64,000 nucleotides of DNA from an uncultured Bacteroidia bacterium (lineage in GTDB: Bacteria > Bacteroidota > Bacteroidia > Bacteroidales > UBA932). The translations under genes were made by a program, and so were the position numbers. Shown piece after piece: positions 8,630-16,770 of this stretch (its first letter is position 1; the number at the start of each line of letters is the position of its first letter). Below the pieces are notes generated by a model. It was not told the DNA's origin, made no database searches, and saw only the letters and a program-made list of their open reading frames with translations. The DNA lies in NCBI GenBank assembly GCA_902782225.1, contig CACZMF010000004.1:1-64000 (forward strand), read 5' to 3'.

Positions 8630-9370
8630 ATGATTCAGTGGATGGGCATAATCAACCTCACGCCGGATTCGTTCTTCGCCCAGAGCAGGGTGTGGAGCGG
8701 GGATGGGGACGGCTATGCCCGGAAAGCTCTCCACAGGGCCGTAGACTTTGCCGCCCGAGGGGCGTCTTACATCGACCTGGGCGCGGTTTCCACCCGTCCG
8801 GGCGCAGACGACGTGCCAGTGGAAGAAGAGTGGAGGCGGCTGGAGCCCGTCCTTGGCCTTCTCGCTGCTGAAGCTCCCCAAGGCCTTGGCATATCGATAG
8901 ATACAACCAGCGCCGAAATAGTCCGGCGCTCGTACGATATCATAGGTCCGTTCATAGTCAATGACATATCGGCGGGGGAGGACGACCCTGGCATGCTTCC
9001 CGCCGTCGGAGCCCTAGGCCTCAGATACGTGGCTATGCACAAACGCGGCAATCCCCGCACCATGGATTCCCTTGCCGAGTATCCCGATGGCATAATGGCT
9101 GAACTTATCGGGTATTTCAAGGCGTTCTCCGTCAAGGCCGGAGAATTCGGAATTTCGGACTGGATTCTGGATCCGGGCCTTGGATTTGCCAAGACCAGCG
9201 CCCAGAACTGGGAGGTGCTGCACCGCCTTCCCGAGCTGAAAGTGTTTGAACGTCCGATACTTATAGGCGCGGCCGACAAGCGCTTCACCTGCGGGCGCAA
9301 CGATCTTGCGCACCGCCTTGCTGAAGAGGGTGGCGCAGATATTCTCAGGGTGCACGAAATTCCGGAATAA
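8630..9370 (+). CDS. folP: dihydropteroate synthase
   Basis: 246 aa, somewhat shorter than most DHPS. It condenses 7,8-dihydropterin pyrophosphate with p-aminobenzoate in folate synthesis. Motifs: GIINLTPDSFF at the N-terminus, YIDLGAVSTRPGA (pterin loop), SIDTTSAEIV, IVNDISAGEDD, VAMHKRGNP, DWILDPGLGFAKT and a C-terminal HEIPE where most DHPS have RVHDV. Start ATG 8630 lies just after a CATATTTG box, so the message may be leaderless. A reading frame extends upstream but overlaps the divergent radical SAM gene and is not supported. Confidence 0.93.
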   Translation: MIQWMGIINLTPDSFFAQSRVWSGDGDGYARKALHRAVDFAARGASYIDLGAVSTRPGADDVPVEEEWRRLEPVLGLLAAEAPQGLGISIDTTSAEIVRRSYDIIGPFIVNDISAGEDDPGMLPAVGALGLRYVAMHKRGNPRTMDSLAEYPDGIMAELIGYFKAFSVKAGEFGISDWILDPGLGFAKTSAQNWEVLHRLPELKVFERPILIGAADKRFTCGRNDLAHRLAEEGGADILRVHEIPE

Positions 9371-9374
9371 TCCG

Positions 9375-9382
9375 TATATTTG
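9375..9382 (+). promoter_or_regulatory. -7 promoter box for the thi operon
   Basis: Perfect TATATTTG ending 6 nt before the riboswitch core, so the transcript should begin essentially at the aptamer. Confidence 0.7.
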
Positions 9383-9387
9383 CACTG

Positions 9388-9460
9388 TTCGGGGTACCGG
9401 CCCGCGCCGCCGGTTGAGAGAGTCCCGTTGAACTTGATGCGGTCAGTACCGCCGTAAGGA
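9388..9460 (+). promoter_or_regulatory. TPP riboswitch (THI element)
   Basis: The RNA shows the THI-box landmarks in order: GGGG opening, a P3 hairpin ACCGG/CCGGT (9396-9415), TGAGAGAG (the CUGAGA element), TCCCGTTGAACTTGAT (ACCCUUUGAACCUGAU element), a P5 hairpin GCGGT/ACCGC and the closing CGTAAGGAA. The aptamer ends 1 nt before the thiL ATG, and no terminator follows. Control is therefore most likely translational, by occluding the start region when TPP is bound. Confidence 0.93.
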
Positions 9461-9461
9461 A

Positions 9462-10430
9462 ATGTCACATACAGGAGAATTCGAACTCATCGGGCGCATA
9501 AGCGCCAAAGTCAAACCCAGCATACCATGCGGAGTCACCGGCATAGGTGACGACTGCGCCGTTATCCCCCAGAAGGAGGGGAGGGATACCCTCGTGACCA
9601 CGGACCTGCTTGTCGAGGACCGGCATTTTCTGCTGGACGACATCAGCCCTTTCGACCTTGGCTGGAAGTCCGCCGCGGTCAATATCAGCGATATAGCTGC
9701 GATGGGAGGAAGGCCCGAGTCTGCCTTCCTGTCCATCGCCCTTCCCGGGGGGACCGCCCCCGAATGGGTGGAAGCCTTCATCGAGGGCTTTATGGAACTG
9801 GCCGGACGCTACGGCGTGGCGCTTCTCGGAGGCGATACTTCCGCCTCGCCGGACAAACTGTTCATCAATATAACCCTTCTGGGGTCGTGCGCCCATGGTT
9901 CGGCGCTCCTTCGCTCCGGCGCCGTTCCCGGCGACCTTGTGTGCGTGACAGGCACCCTCGGTGATTCCGGAGCCGGCCTCAAGCTTATTCTGGACCACAG
10001 TGCGGCGGAGAATCCCTGGCTCATCCGCCGCCACTACCGTCCGGAGCCCCGGGTGCAGGAAGGGATTGCCCTTGCCGGAGTGCCCGGAGTGCATTCGATG
10101 ATGGATATTTCCGACGGTATCGCCTCGGACCTGCGGCATATACTCAAGGCCTCCGGTGTGGGGGCGGAAGTGGACCTGCGCCAGCTTCCGCTTTCGCCGG
10201 AACTTAGGGAAATCTGTGCCGCAAAGGGCTGGGACGCAGTGGAACTTGCCATCTGCGGAGGGGAAGACTACGAGCTGCTGCTCACTGTGGCCCCGGAGGC
10301 TTTCGAGGCGGCTTCGGCAGCGTCCGGCTGCCCACTTACCGCCATAGGTCGGATTGTGGAGGGCTCGGAAGGCGAAATCCGCTGGACGGGCGGAGCCAGG
10401 GATGACTATAAAGGATTCACACATTTCTGA
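9462..10430 (+). CDS. thiL: thiamine-monophosphate kinase
   Basis: 322 aa. Phosphorylates thiamine monophosphate to thiamine diphosphate (TPP). Family motifs: N-terminal GEFELIGRI, GIGDDCAVIP with metal-binding Asp pair, TTDLLVEDRHF, SDIAAMGGRP, LLGGDTSAS, VTGTLGDSGAGL, MMDISDGIASDL and the C-terminal GGEDYELL. It is the first gene behind the TPP riboswitch and its ATG directly abuts the aptamer; the thiD ATG follows 1 nt after its stop. Confidence 0.96.
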   Translation: MSHTGEFELIGRISAKVKPSIPCGVTGIGDDCAVIPQKEGRDTLVTTDLLVEDRHFLLDDISPFDLGWKSAAVNISDIAAMGGRPESAFLSIALPGGTAPEWVEAFIEGFMELAGRYGVALLGGDTSASPDKLFINITLLGSCAHGSALLRSGAVPGDLVCVTGTLGDSGAGLKLILDHSAAENPWLIRRHYRPEPRVQEGIALAGVPGVHSMMDISDGIASDLRHILKASGVGAEVDLRQLPLSPELREICAAKGWDAVELAICGGEDYELLLTVAPEAFEAASAASGCPLTAIGRIVEGSEGEIRWTGGARDDYKGFTHF

Positions 10431-10431
10431 T

Positions 10432-11253
10432 ATGAAACAGTATCCAAGAGTACTCACCATAGCCGGCAGTGATTCAGGCGGAGGCGCCGGAATCCAGGCC
10501 GACATCAAAGCTATTTCTGCCACAGGCAGTTATGCGGCAAGCGCCATCACGGCGGTCACCGTCCAGAACACCCTCGGGGTGGAAGGCGTGCACCCGGTGC
10601 CCGTCGATGTCATTTCAGCCCAGATTCGGGCCGTCCTCTCAGATATAGGCGCCGATGCAATCAAAATCGGAATGCTCCACAGCGCAGAAGTGGTCCGTGC
10701 CGTGCGCGAAGCGCTGCTTTCCAGCGTTCCCTCTGTCCGGAACATAGTGCTGGACCCGGTGATGGTGTCCACTTCCGGCCACAGGCTCATAGAGGAGACG
10801 GCTATAGAGGTGCTGAAGGCGGAACTGGTGCCGATGGCCAGGGTGATCACTCCAAATGTCCCTGAGGCAGAGATACTTGCGGGGGTGAAGATACACTCGC
10901 AGGAAGAGCTCCCCGGGGTGGCCCGGCTGCTTTCCTGCGGTGGAAAAGTGTCTGTGCTGATGAAGGCCGGGCACCTTAGCGAAGAGCGCCTCGTGGATGT
11001 GTTCTACAATGCTGAGGAGGACCGCTGCATCGAACTGCCGTCCGCCCGTGTCCACACTCCCAACACCCACGGCACCGGCTGTACTCTCTCGTCTGCTTTC
11101 GCATCCTACCTTGCGCAGGGGCTGTCGCTGGACGATGCCGCCCGTGCCGCCAAAGATTACATCAATTCGGCCATAGTGTCCGGGGCTCGTTATTCCATCG
11201 GTCACGGCCACGGACCTGTAAACCATTTCTTCAAATATGAAAATAATCAGTGA
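10432..11253 (+). CDS. thiD: hydroxymethylpyrimidine kinase / phosphomethylpyrimidine kinase
   Basis: 273 aa ribokinase-fold enzyme that phosphorylates HMP twice to HMP-PP. Motifs: TIAGSDSGGGAGIQADIK near the N-terminus, AITAVTVQNT, KIGMLHS, VLDPVMVSTSGH, TPNVPEAEIL, LMKAGHL and THGTGCTLSSAFAS with the catalytic Asp/Cys region. The start at 10432 is just after the thiL stop; the upstream extension of the frame lies inside thiL. Overlaps thiM by 17 nt. Confidence 0.96.
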   Translation: MKQYPRVLTIAGSDSGGGAGIQADIKAISATGSYAASAITAVTVQNTLGVEGVHPVPVDVISAQIRAVLSDIGADAIKIGMLHSAEVVRAVREALLSSVPSVRNIVLDPVMVSTSGHRLIEETAIEVLKAELVPMARVITPNVPEAEILAGVKIHSQEELPGVARLLSCGGKVSVLMKAGHLSEERLVDVFYNAEEDRCIELPSARVHTPNTHGTGCTLSSAFASYLAQGLSLDDAARAAKDYINSAIVSGARYSIGHGHGPVNHFFKYENNQ

Positions 11254-11968
11254 AAAGACCCCTGTGGTGGTCAACATCACCAATTACCTGGCGATGAATT
11301 TCAACGCCAACGCCCTGCTCGCGATAGGCGCATCCCCGATCATGTCCTTCTACGACAAGGAGATGGACGAACTCCTTGCAATAGCCGATTCACTCGTTGT
11401 CAACATAGGCTGCCTGGACGACGATGAGATTGCCGGCATGCACGAGGCCGCTGCGGCTGCACAAAGGTACGGCAAGCCCTGGGTTATCGACCCGGTGGGC
11501 GTCGGCGCCAGCAAGGTGCGCACTGAAACGGCCGTCGGACTCATAACGAAATACCATCCCTCCATCGTCCGTTGCAACGCATCCGAGATAATGGTGCTGC
11601 ACGGAACTGCCTGCAAGACCAGGGGCGTGGACAGCGTGGAACCGGTCGAAAAGGCCCGCGGCTGCGCACGAGAGTTTGCCGCGGAGCACAGGACAGTGGT
11701 TGCCGTGAGCGGAGCCGTCGACTTCATAACCGACGGAGAACGCGAGGCCGAGGTCCACAAGGGAAGCCCCCTGATGGCCAAGGTCACGACCATGGGTTGC
11801 TGCGCTTCGGCTATCTGCGCTGCATTCGCCGCAGTCATGCCTCCCTTCGAAGCCGCTGTGCACGCAATGGACCTGATGGGCACTGCCGGAGAAGCGGCGG
11901 CAGCCCGTTCCCGCGGCACGGGATCCCTCGCCGTGAATTTCATCGACGAACTCAGTCTGGCACAATGA
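11237..11968 (+). CDS. thiM: hydroxyethylthiazole kinase
   Basis: 243 aa. Phosphorylates salvaged hydroxyethylthiazole. Motifs: PVVVNITNYLAMNFNANALLAIGASPIM, LVVNIGCLD, PWVIDPVGVGAS, IVRCNASEIMVL, GVDSVE and TTMGCCASAICAAFAAV, with the conserved TxxGC catalytic loop. It overlaps thiD by 17 nt and its stop overlaps the thiE start by 4 nt, so expression is probably coupled. ThiM with TenA shows that the cell relies on salvage of both thiamine halves. Confidence 0.95.
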   Translation: MKIISEKTPVVVNITNYLAMNFNANALLAIGASPIMSFYDKEMDELLAIADSLVVNIGCLDDDEIAGMHEAAAAAQRYGKPWVIDPVGVGASKVRTETAVGLITKYHPSIVRCNASEIMVLHGTACKTRGVDSVEPVEKARGCAREFAAEHRTVVAVSGAVDFITDGEREAEVHKGSPLMAKVTTMGCCASAICAAFAAVMPPFEAAVHAMDLMGTAGEAAAARSRGTGSLAVNFIDELSLAQ

Positions 11969-12585
11969 GACCTGACCAACTGCGTCTCTATCTCGTGACC
12001 GACCGCCCCCTGTCGTTCGGACGCGATCTCGAATGGATAGTCGAAGAGGCCGTCAAGGGCGGGACAACGATCGTGCAGCTGCGCGAGAAGTCCCTGGACA
12101 CCAGGGAGTTCATCGAGCTTGGCCTGCGCCTCAAACGCACGCTTGCCCCATATGGGGTGCCCCTTATCATCAACGACAGGGTGGATGTGGCTCTTGCCGT
12201 GGATGCGGACGGAGTCCATATCGGCCAGTCCGACATGCCCTACGAAATCGCCCGCCGCCTGCTCGGCCCCGACAAAATAATAGGCCTGTCGGTGGAAAAC
12301 ATGGATGAGGTGGCGGAAGCGAATGCCCTGGACGTGGATTACGTGGCGGTGTCGCCGGTGTACGGCACGCCCACAAAGACTGACACGGCTCCTCCTTTCG
12401 GGCTGGACGGCCTGAAGCGGGCCGCGGCGCTTACCCGGCACCCCGTTGTGGCAATCGGGGGGATGAACCGGTCCACGGCTTCCGGTGCCATGGCATGCGG
12501 AATCGACGGAATAGCCGTGGTCAGCGCCATATGCAGCGCTCCCGAGCCGCAGCAGGCAGCCCGGGAGCTCTTGAACTTGCTGTAA
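11965..12585 (+). CDS. thiE: thiamine-phosphate synthase
   Basis: 206 aa TIM barrel that joins HMP-PP and thiazole phosphate to thiamine monophosphate. Motifs: LYLVTDRPL, GGTTIVQLREKS (pyrophosphate/substrate site), LIINDRVDVALAVDADGVHIGQSDM, IGLSV, DYVAVSPVYGTPTKTD, HPVVAIGGMN and GIAVVSAI. Starts within the thiM stop (ATGA). It ends the riboswitch operon; the next gene is convergent with a 1-nt gap. Confidence 0.95.
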   Translation: MRPDQLRLYLVTDRPLSFGRDLEWIVEEAVKGGTTIVQLREKSLDTREFIELGLRLKRTLAPYGVPLIINDRVDVALAVDADGVHIGQSDMPYEIARRLLGPDKIIGLSVENMDEVAEANALDVDYVAVSPVYGTPTKTDTAPPFGLDGLKRAAALTRHPVVAIGGMNRSTASGAMACGIDGIAVVSAICSAPEPQQAARELLNLL

Positions 12586-12586
12586 T

Positions 12587-13417
12587 CTACTTGATTATCA
12601 CTATGTTCGGCACGCGCCTCTGGCCTGCGGAGTCGAAGCGCTTGTTGTCGCAGGGCTTGGATACCACGCCGTTCGGGCGGGTCCACAGCGTGCTGGAGCC
12701 TCCGCCGTCGAGGTTGATGGCGTTGTCCAGGCCGAGGAGACGGGCTATCCGGGCCGTCTCGTGTATCGTGGCGCCGTCGGCCTTGCCAGGGGTGCGGCCG
12801 TCGATAACCACCAGATAGACCCAGCCGTCATTGGTGGTGCCCACGAAGGTGCGGGGGTGGCGCTTTGTGTAGAAAGATTCTGCGGGCCATTCGTCACGGG
12901 CTTCCCAGCCGTCGATCAGCAGCACCGGGCCGGCGGCAAGCACGTCCCTGCATTTTCTGGTGGTCTCGTCGTAATTGAGCGTGTCGCAGCGGATTATATC
13001 CACCTTGCGTCCGCGGACGGCAAGCAGTCCGTCGGTGCGGAAAGTCTCCCTGGCTGAGGTCCTGCCTTCCACCCTGCGCTTTTCCTTGACATAGGTCACG
13101 GGCTCGAGCGTCCTGACGTTGAAGTAGCTGCCGTTCACAGCTCCGAGCGCATTGTGCCGCAGGGCGAGGGCGCTGGTGCTGTCGGCTTCCGGACCGGGGT
13201 CGTTGACTATGCTCAGGCGCAGGCGTCTTTCGGGATAGCGGATCACCGAAATGCTTTGCACTGAACCGAACAGTTCGGCCTGAATATAAGCGACTTGGGC
13301 ACCTTTGCCAAGCTCAGTCCAGCCGAAGCGGCCGGCAGTCAGACCGCCATCCTGGGCCGCTGCGGAAGGGGCTGCGGCCAAAAGCAGGAAGAAGGTAAAA
13401 TAATTCCACAGTTTCAT
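12587..13417 (-). CDS. secreted phosphodiester glycosidase family protein (NAGPA-like)
   Basis: 276 aa with a signal peptide ([22 protein letters not shown]). The mature part matches the phosphodiester glycosidase (NAGPA/DUF2233) fold: [44 protein letters not shown] and [14 protein letters not shown] are its conserved blocks. The family removes GlcNAc from phosphodiesters in animals; bacterial members probably trim cell-wall glycans or teichoic-like phosphodiesters. The exact substrate is unknown here. A TAATTTTG box lies 4 nt from the ATG, so the message is probably leaderless. Divergent from rubrerythrin. Confidence 0.88.
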   Translation of the reverse strand: MKLWNYFTFFLLLAAAPSAAAQDGGLTAGRFGWTELGKGAQVAYIQAELFGSVQSISVIRYPERRLRLSIVNDPGPEADSTSALALRHNALGAVNGSYFNVRTLEPVTYVKEKRRVEGRTSARETFRTDGLLAVRGRKVDIIRCDTLNYDETTRKCRDVLAAGPVLLIDGWEARDEWPAESFYTKRHPRTFVGTTNDGWVYLVVIDGRTPGKADGATIHETARIARLLGLDNAINLDGGGSSTLWTRPNGVVSKPCDNKRFDSAGQRRVPNIVIIK

Positions 13418-13421
13418 ACTG

Positions 13422-13429
13422 CAAAATTA
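13422..13429 (-). promoter_or_regulatory. -7 promoter box for the phosphodiester glycosidase
   Basis: Reverse-strand TAATTTTG, 4 nt from the ATG at 13417; implies a leaderless mRNA. Confidence 0.55.
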
Positions 13430-13441
13430 AGAAATATTGGT

Positions 13442-13449
13442 TACATTTG
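13442..13449 (+). promoter_or_regulatory. -7 promoter box for rubrerythrin
   Basis: TACATTTG matches TAnnTTTG. It is followed 4 nt later by a perfect inverted repeat, leaving a leader of about 35 nt. Confidence 0.6.
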
Positions 13450-13453
13450 CAGA

Positions 13454-13472
13454 CACCTGCACGGTGCAGGTG
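13454..13472 (+). promoter_or_regulatory. 19-bp perfect inverted repeat at the rubrerythrin transcription start
   Basis: CACCTGCAC-G-GTGCAGGTG is a perfect palindrome around one central base. It could be a repressor operator overlapping +1, or fold in RNA as a 7-bp stem with a 5-nt loop at the extreme 5' end of the mRNA. No T-run follows, so it is not a terminator. Confidence 0.6.
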
Positions 13473-13489
13473 AAAAGTTTTTAATCGAT

Positions 13490-14029
13490 ATGGCAAACAA
13501 ATATTCAGGCACCCAGACCGAAAAGAATCTGGAAGCGGCATTCGCCGGAGAGTCCCAGGCAAGAAACAAGTACACCTACTTCGCATCAGTGGCCAAGAAG
13601 GAAGGCTTCGAGCAGATGGCTGAAATCTTCCTCAAGACAGCCGACAACGAGAAAGAGCACGCCAAGCTCTGGTTCAAGGAACTGGAAGGCATTGGCTCCA
13701 CGGCAGAAAATCTCGCCGCAGCCGCAGCCGGTGAAAACTACGAATGGACGGATATGTACGAAGGCTTCGCCAAGACCGCCGAGGAAGAAGGCTTCAAGGC
13801 CCTGGCCGCCAAGTTCCGTATGGTAGCCGCCATCGAAAAGCGCCACGAAGAGCGTTACCGTGCCCTCCTGAGCAATATCGAGGCCCAGGAAGTCTTCGCC
13901 AAGAGCGAGGTGAAGGTGTGGGAGTGCCGCAACTGCGGCCACATCGTGGTGGGCAAGGCTGCGCCCCAGGTCTGCCCGGTGTGCGCGCATCCCCAGTCTT
14001 TCTTCGAAATCACGAAGGAAAACTATTAA
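13490..14029 (+). CDS. rbr: rubrerythrin
   Basis: 179 aa. N-terminal diiron four-helix domain with E21, E54-x2-H57 and E120-type ligands ([38 protein letters not shown]), and a C-terminal rubredoxin domain with C146-x2-C149 and C162-x2-C165. It reduces hydrogen peroxide with electrons from reduced rubredoxin or NADH-linked partners in anaerobes. The start at 13490 ([14 protein letters not shown]) is family-typical; upstream sequence in frame is non-coding. A stand-alone rubredoxin gene lies at 19.3 kb. Convergent with the DUF2490 gene. Confidence 0.97.
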   Translation: MANKYSGTQTEKNLEAAFAGESQARNKYTYFASVAKKEGFEQMAEIFLKTADNEKEHAKLWFKELEGIGSTAENLAAAAAGENYEWTDMYEGFAKTAEEEGFKALAAKFRMVAAIEKRHEERYRALLSNIEAQEVFAKSEVKVWECRNCGHIVVGKAAPQVCPVCAHPQSFFEITKENY

Positions 14030-14032
14030 TCG

Positions 14033-14839
14033 TCAGAACGAAAATTTGTAGCTCACGCCGACAATGGTGTTGAGGGCACGCTCATAGGTCAGGGACTTCA
14101 GGTAGGTCCCTGACTTATTTACGTCCAGCTTCTTGTCGTAGCAGTAGTCCACCATCGTGTAGAAGTCGAACGCAGAGTGCCTCGAGACCTTCCACTCCAG
14201 CCCGATTGCTCCCCTTATACGGTTGAAATACATGTCGTTGTAGCCTCCGAACTTATAATCGGCATAGGCCAGGCTGGACGTGCTCCATGTGGCCGAGCAG
14301 GACGGGTCGTTGAAAACGTTCCTGGCCTCCACGAAGGCGTAGGGCTCCAGAGGCTTCCACCCTTTGTACTGGACTTTGATCCTGGACTTAAGCATCAGGG
14401 GATTGGGCGTCTCCTGATATGGATTCATGGATTCGGTCTTATGCGTGAGGCGGAGCTGCTCCTTGAGCGAAAAGCGCCACTGGCCGGTCTTCCATCCGAG
14501 GGTCACGTCGGCGCTGAACCTGTGCCTGGGTGTCCATTCGCCGGAGTTCTTATGGTGGTGGATATAGGTATATGAGGCTCCGGCTTTCAGATAGTCAGTG
14601 ATTTTGTAGCTGAGGCCCACGGAGGCCTGGTGCCTGTCGAGGCTGCCGAAGCTGTCTTCGGTGCGGAGTTCGTATCCTGCTTCGAGATGCAGACCCTTTG
14701 CCAGCTTCCAGTCCAGGTCCAGCGACGTCCTGGTGCGGAAGTCGCTTTCGAGGGCGCTGGCAGTGCCCTGGGCCAACGCCGGAAGGCAGGCGGGAACCAG
14801 CATTAAAGAAAGGGCTAAGTGTTTGATTGTCGGTCTCAT
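14033..14839 (-). CDS. DUF2490 outer-membrane beta-barrel protein
   Basis: 268 aa with a signal peptide (MRPTIKHLALSLMLVPACLPALAQ). The mature sequence is a run of alternating hydrophobic/aromatic amphipathic strands (LHLEAGYELRTED, LKAGASYTYIHHH, WRFSLKEQLRLTHKTES) and ends in YKFSF, a C-terminal aromatic typical of outer-membrane barrels. This matches DUF2490, whose function is unknown. It is the last gene of a five-gene minus-strand operon and overlaps DUF4956 by 4 nt. Confidence 0.82.
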   Translation of the reverse strand: MRPTIKHLALSLMLVPACLPALAQGTASALESDFRTRTSLDLDWKLAKGLHLEAGYELRTEDSFGSLDRHQASVGLSYKITDYLKAGASYTYIHHHKNSGEWTPRHRFSADVTLGWKTGQWRFSLKEQLRLTHKTESMNPYQETPNPLMLKSRIKVQYKGWKPLEPYAFVEARNVFNDPSCSATWSTSSLAYADYKFGGYNDMYFNRIRGAIGLEWKVSRHSAFDFYTMVDYCYDKKLDVNKSGTYLKSLTYERALNTIVGVSYKFSF

Positions 14840-15597
14840 TGTGCGAAATCCCTTGCTTTTGTCAATTCTCCTATAGTCGATGATTCTCCTTTCTGAAGGA
14901 TGTAGCGTACCTTTATGTATGCGGCGTCACGGAGGAAGTCCACGTGGCCGATTTCCACGGATTCCACCTTTTCTCCTATGCGCTGCTCGAGGTCGGCGAT
15001 GAGCTCGGCGCGCCTGTCGGGCACTATGAGCTCGATGCGGTCGTAGAGCACGAGGCGCGTTGCCGTCTGCCTGCGGGAACCGCATTCGAGGGCGCACACA
15101 AGGCCGAGCACCAGCAGGTTGGACACCGAAAGCACGGCAAGTGAACCGGCGGAAAGCTCATAGTGTGGAGCGTCCGTGGCCATGCCCACAAGTTTGTAGA
15201 GGGGCGACAGTCCGTTCACTGCGGCGACTGCGATGATGATGAACAGGTATGTCATCTCCCTTATCGGCACCGTCTCGGTGCGGTAGCGTATGACCCCGAA
15301 AATGGCGAAGAGGCCAAGGGTGAGCCCCACTCCCACTTCTGCGTTGCCCATCATATAAAGGAGCAGCAGCATGGCGGATGAGAACACCATAAAGGTGAAG
15401 TAGTAGTCGCGCCTGCGGCTCTTGCGGTAGTAGAAGAACTGCACCAGCAGCCAGCAGACAAAAAGGTTCAGGAGGAACCTGATGCCGAGTTCCGTAAGGC
15501 TCTGGGATGTAGTCATCATGGCATCCGTTATGGTTTGCACGTCGATGACGTTTTCGTCGGCGAGGTCGAAGCCGTCTTGTAGGTCGGGGATAATCAT
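14836..15597 (-). CDS. DUF4956 domain membrane protein
   Basis: 253 aa with about four or five membrane segments (FLLNLFVCWLLVQFFYY, FTFMVFSSAMLLLLYMM, GVGLTLGLFAIFGVIRYRTE, YLFIIIAVAAVNGL, VLSVSNLLVLGLVCALE) followed by a soluble C-terminal domain of about 90 residues. The motif FAIFGVIRYRTETVPIREMTY is characteristic of DUF4956. The family is regularly found beside VTC-domain polyphosphate polymerases, as here, where it overlaps the VTC gene by 4 nt. It is probably a membrane partner in making or exporting a polyphosphate-type polymer; this role is inferred from context only. Confidence 0.88.
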   Translation of the reverse strand: MIIPDLQDGFDLADENVIDVQTITDAMMTTSQSLTELGIRFLLNLFVCWLLVQFFYYRKSRRRDYYFTFMVFSSAMLLLLYMMGNAEVGVGLTLGLFAIFGVIRYRTETVPIREMTYLFIIIAVAAVNGLSPLYKLVGMATDAPHYELSAGSLAVLSVSNLLVLGLVCALECGSRRQTATRLVLYDRIELIVPDRRAELIADLEQRIGEKVESVEIGHVDFLRDAAYIKVRYILQKGESSTIGELTKARDFAQ

Positions 15598-16367
15598 ATG
15601 AGTTTTTGTTTTATCTGTTTTTCTATCTTTCTGACTTTCAGCTTGAAGCGGTTGGATTTAATGTCCGGGCAGGTGAGAGTCACGCCGAGGCAGTATTTGC
15701 TCACGCGTATGGGCTTTACCCTGTGGTCCAGGAGTATGCCACGCATAGTGCTCTGCGTGCGGCCGTCCTGCTTGATTTCGATGATGACGGAGTTTTTCAG
15801 GGAGGCTTCGCGGCCTGTCCGTACGTTCCTGAACGCCACGCCGCTGTCTATTGTCACCCTTTCCGTCATTGCCGGATTGACCAGCGTGATGCGGCGGAAA
15901 ATGGTTTCGAGGCAAGGAGATATTCCTTCTGCCGTGTATTTGGATTTTGCGGCAAGGAAAGCGCAGGCACCGGCGTCTGAATTGAAACCCTTGAATTCGG
16001 AAGCCGGAATCTCCATCCGTTTCTTCTTCGTGCGGCCGTGGTTGTTTTTACGCTTGATTTCCAGGAAGGTGAGTCCGGAACTTACATACACTCGCGTGCG
16101 CACTTTCTGTCGCACGAGGCGGCGGTTGTGGTGGTCTAGAAACATCCTGAGCTCCGGGGTGTCGAAATAGAGGGTGTCATAGGATGCCGTCTTGCCTCCC
16201 TCCGTCTGCAAGGCCTTGTAGCCCAGTGCCTTTGCGTCGAGAAGGATGCCGGCGAGGGTGTCCTCGTCCGTCAGGTATTTGGAGTCGATGCGGTTCATCA
16301 GCCGGACCGAATCCATTTCCTGCAGCGAGATGGCGGGGAAGCCTTCTATGATTCCCGGATCAAGCAT
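15594..16367 (-). CDS. VTC-domain polyphosphate polymerase-like protein
   Basis: 257 aa, a single VTC (triphosphate tunnel) domain. Conserved basic and acidic tunnel residues are visible in RIDSKYLTDED, YDTLYFDTPELRMFLDHHNRR, RQKVRTRVY, FLEIKRKNNHGRTKKKRM and VIIEIKQDGRT. In yeast Vtc4 this fold makes polyphosphate from ATP. Bacterial homologues occur next to DUF4956 and CotH or Cthe_2159-type surface proteins. No membrane segment is present, so it likely works at the inner face with DUF4956. It overlaps the upstream small secreted protein gene by 8 nt. Confidence 0.88.
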   Translation of the reverse strand: MLDPGIIEGFPAISLQEMDSVRLMNRIDSKYLTDEDTLAGILLDAKALGYKALQTEGGKTASYDTLYFDTPELRMFLDHHNRRLVRQKVRTRVYVSSGLTFLEIKRKNNHGRTKKKRMEIPASEFKGFNSDAGACAFLAAKSKYTAEGISPCLETIFRRITLVNPAMTERVTIDSGVAFRNVRTGREASLKNSVIIEIKQDGRTQSTMRGILLDHRVKPIRVSKYCLGVTLTCPDIKSNRFKLKVRKIEKQIKQKLI

Positions 16368-16770
16368 CTTCGGTGATGTATTCGAATATCTTTATGGTCT
16401 GGAGTTTGCCCTTAGAGTCGTAGGTGTACTGGGTTTTCTTGCGCCCGAATTCATTGTAGGTGAATTTCTTGACACTGAAGAGCTTGTTGTATTCGTCATA
16501 CAGCAGTTCCCGGCTCACCTTGCCGTCCGCGCCGTACTCGAAGCGCTTGCGCCATTTCTGGCGGTTGTTGGCTCCGTATTCTATTTCCTCCACCTTCTTG
16601 CCGTCGGCGTTGTAGGTGGTCAGGTGGTCGAGCGTGCGGGCATTGGTGCGGGCATTGGTGTTCCACTCCTTGATGACAAGGTTCTTCTTGTTGATTTTCT
16701 GCTCCTCCTGGGCTTGGAGTGCGGGAAGAATGAGCAGCAAGGCCGCTGCAAGCGTGAATATCTTTTTCAT
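16360..16770 (-). CDS. small secreted repeat protein, 136 aa
   Basis: Signal peptide MKKIFTLAAALLLILPALQAQ, then short degenerate repeats of the form Y-x-A-D-G-K (YNADGKKVEEIEYG, FEYGADGKVSRELLY, YTYDSKGKLQTIKIFEY) resembling MORN/RHS-like beta-hairpin repeats. The start is the ATG overlapping the stop of the upstream gene by one nt (TAATG); the longer frame upstream is a shadow of that gene. Function unknown. Its place between a surface lipoprotein and the polyphosphate polymerase suggests a periplasmic or surface component of the same pathway. Confidence 0.75.
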   Translation of the reverse strand: MKKIFTLAAALLLILPALQAQEEQKINKKNLVIKEWNTNARTNARTLDHLTTYNADGKKVEEIEYGANNRQKWRKRFEYGADGKVSRELLYDEYNKLFSVKKFTYNEFGRKKTQYTYDSKGKLQTIKIFEYITEDA

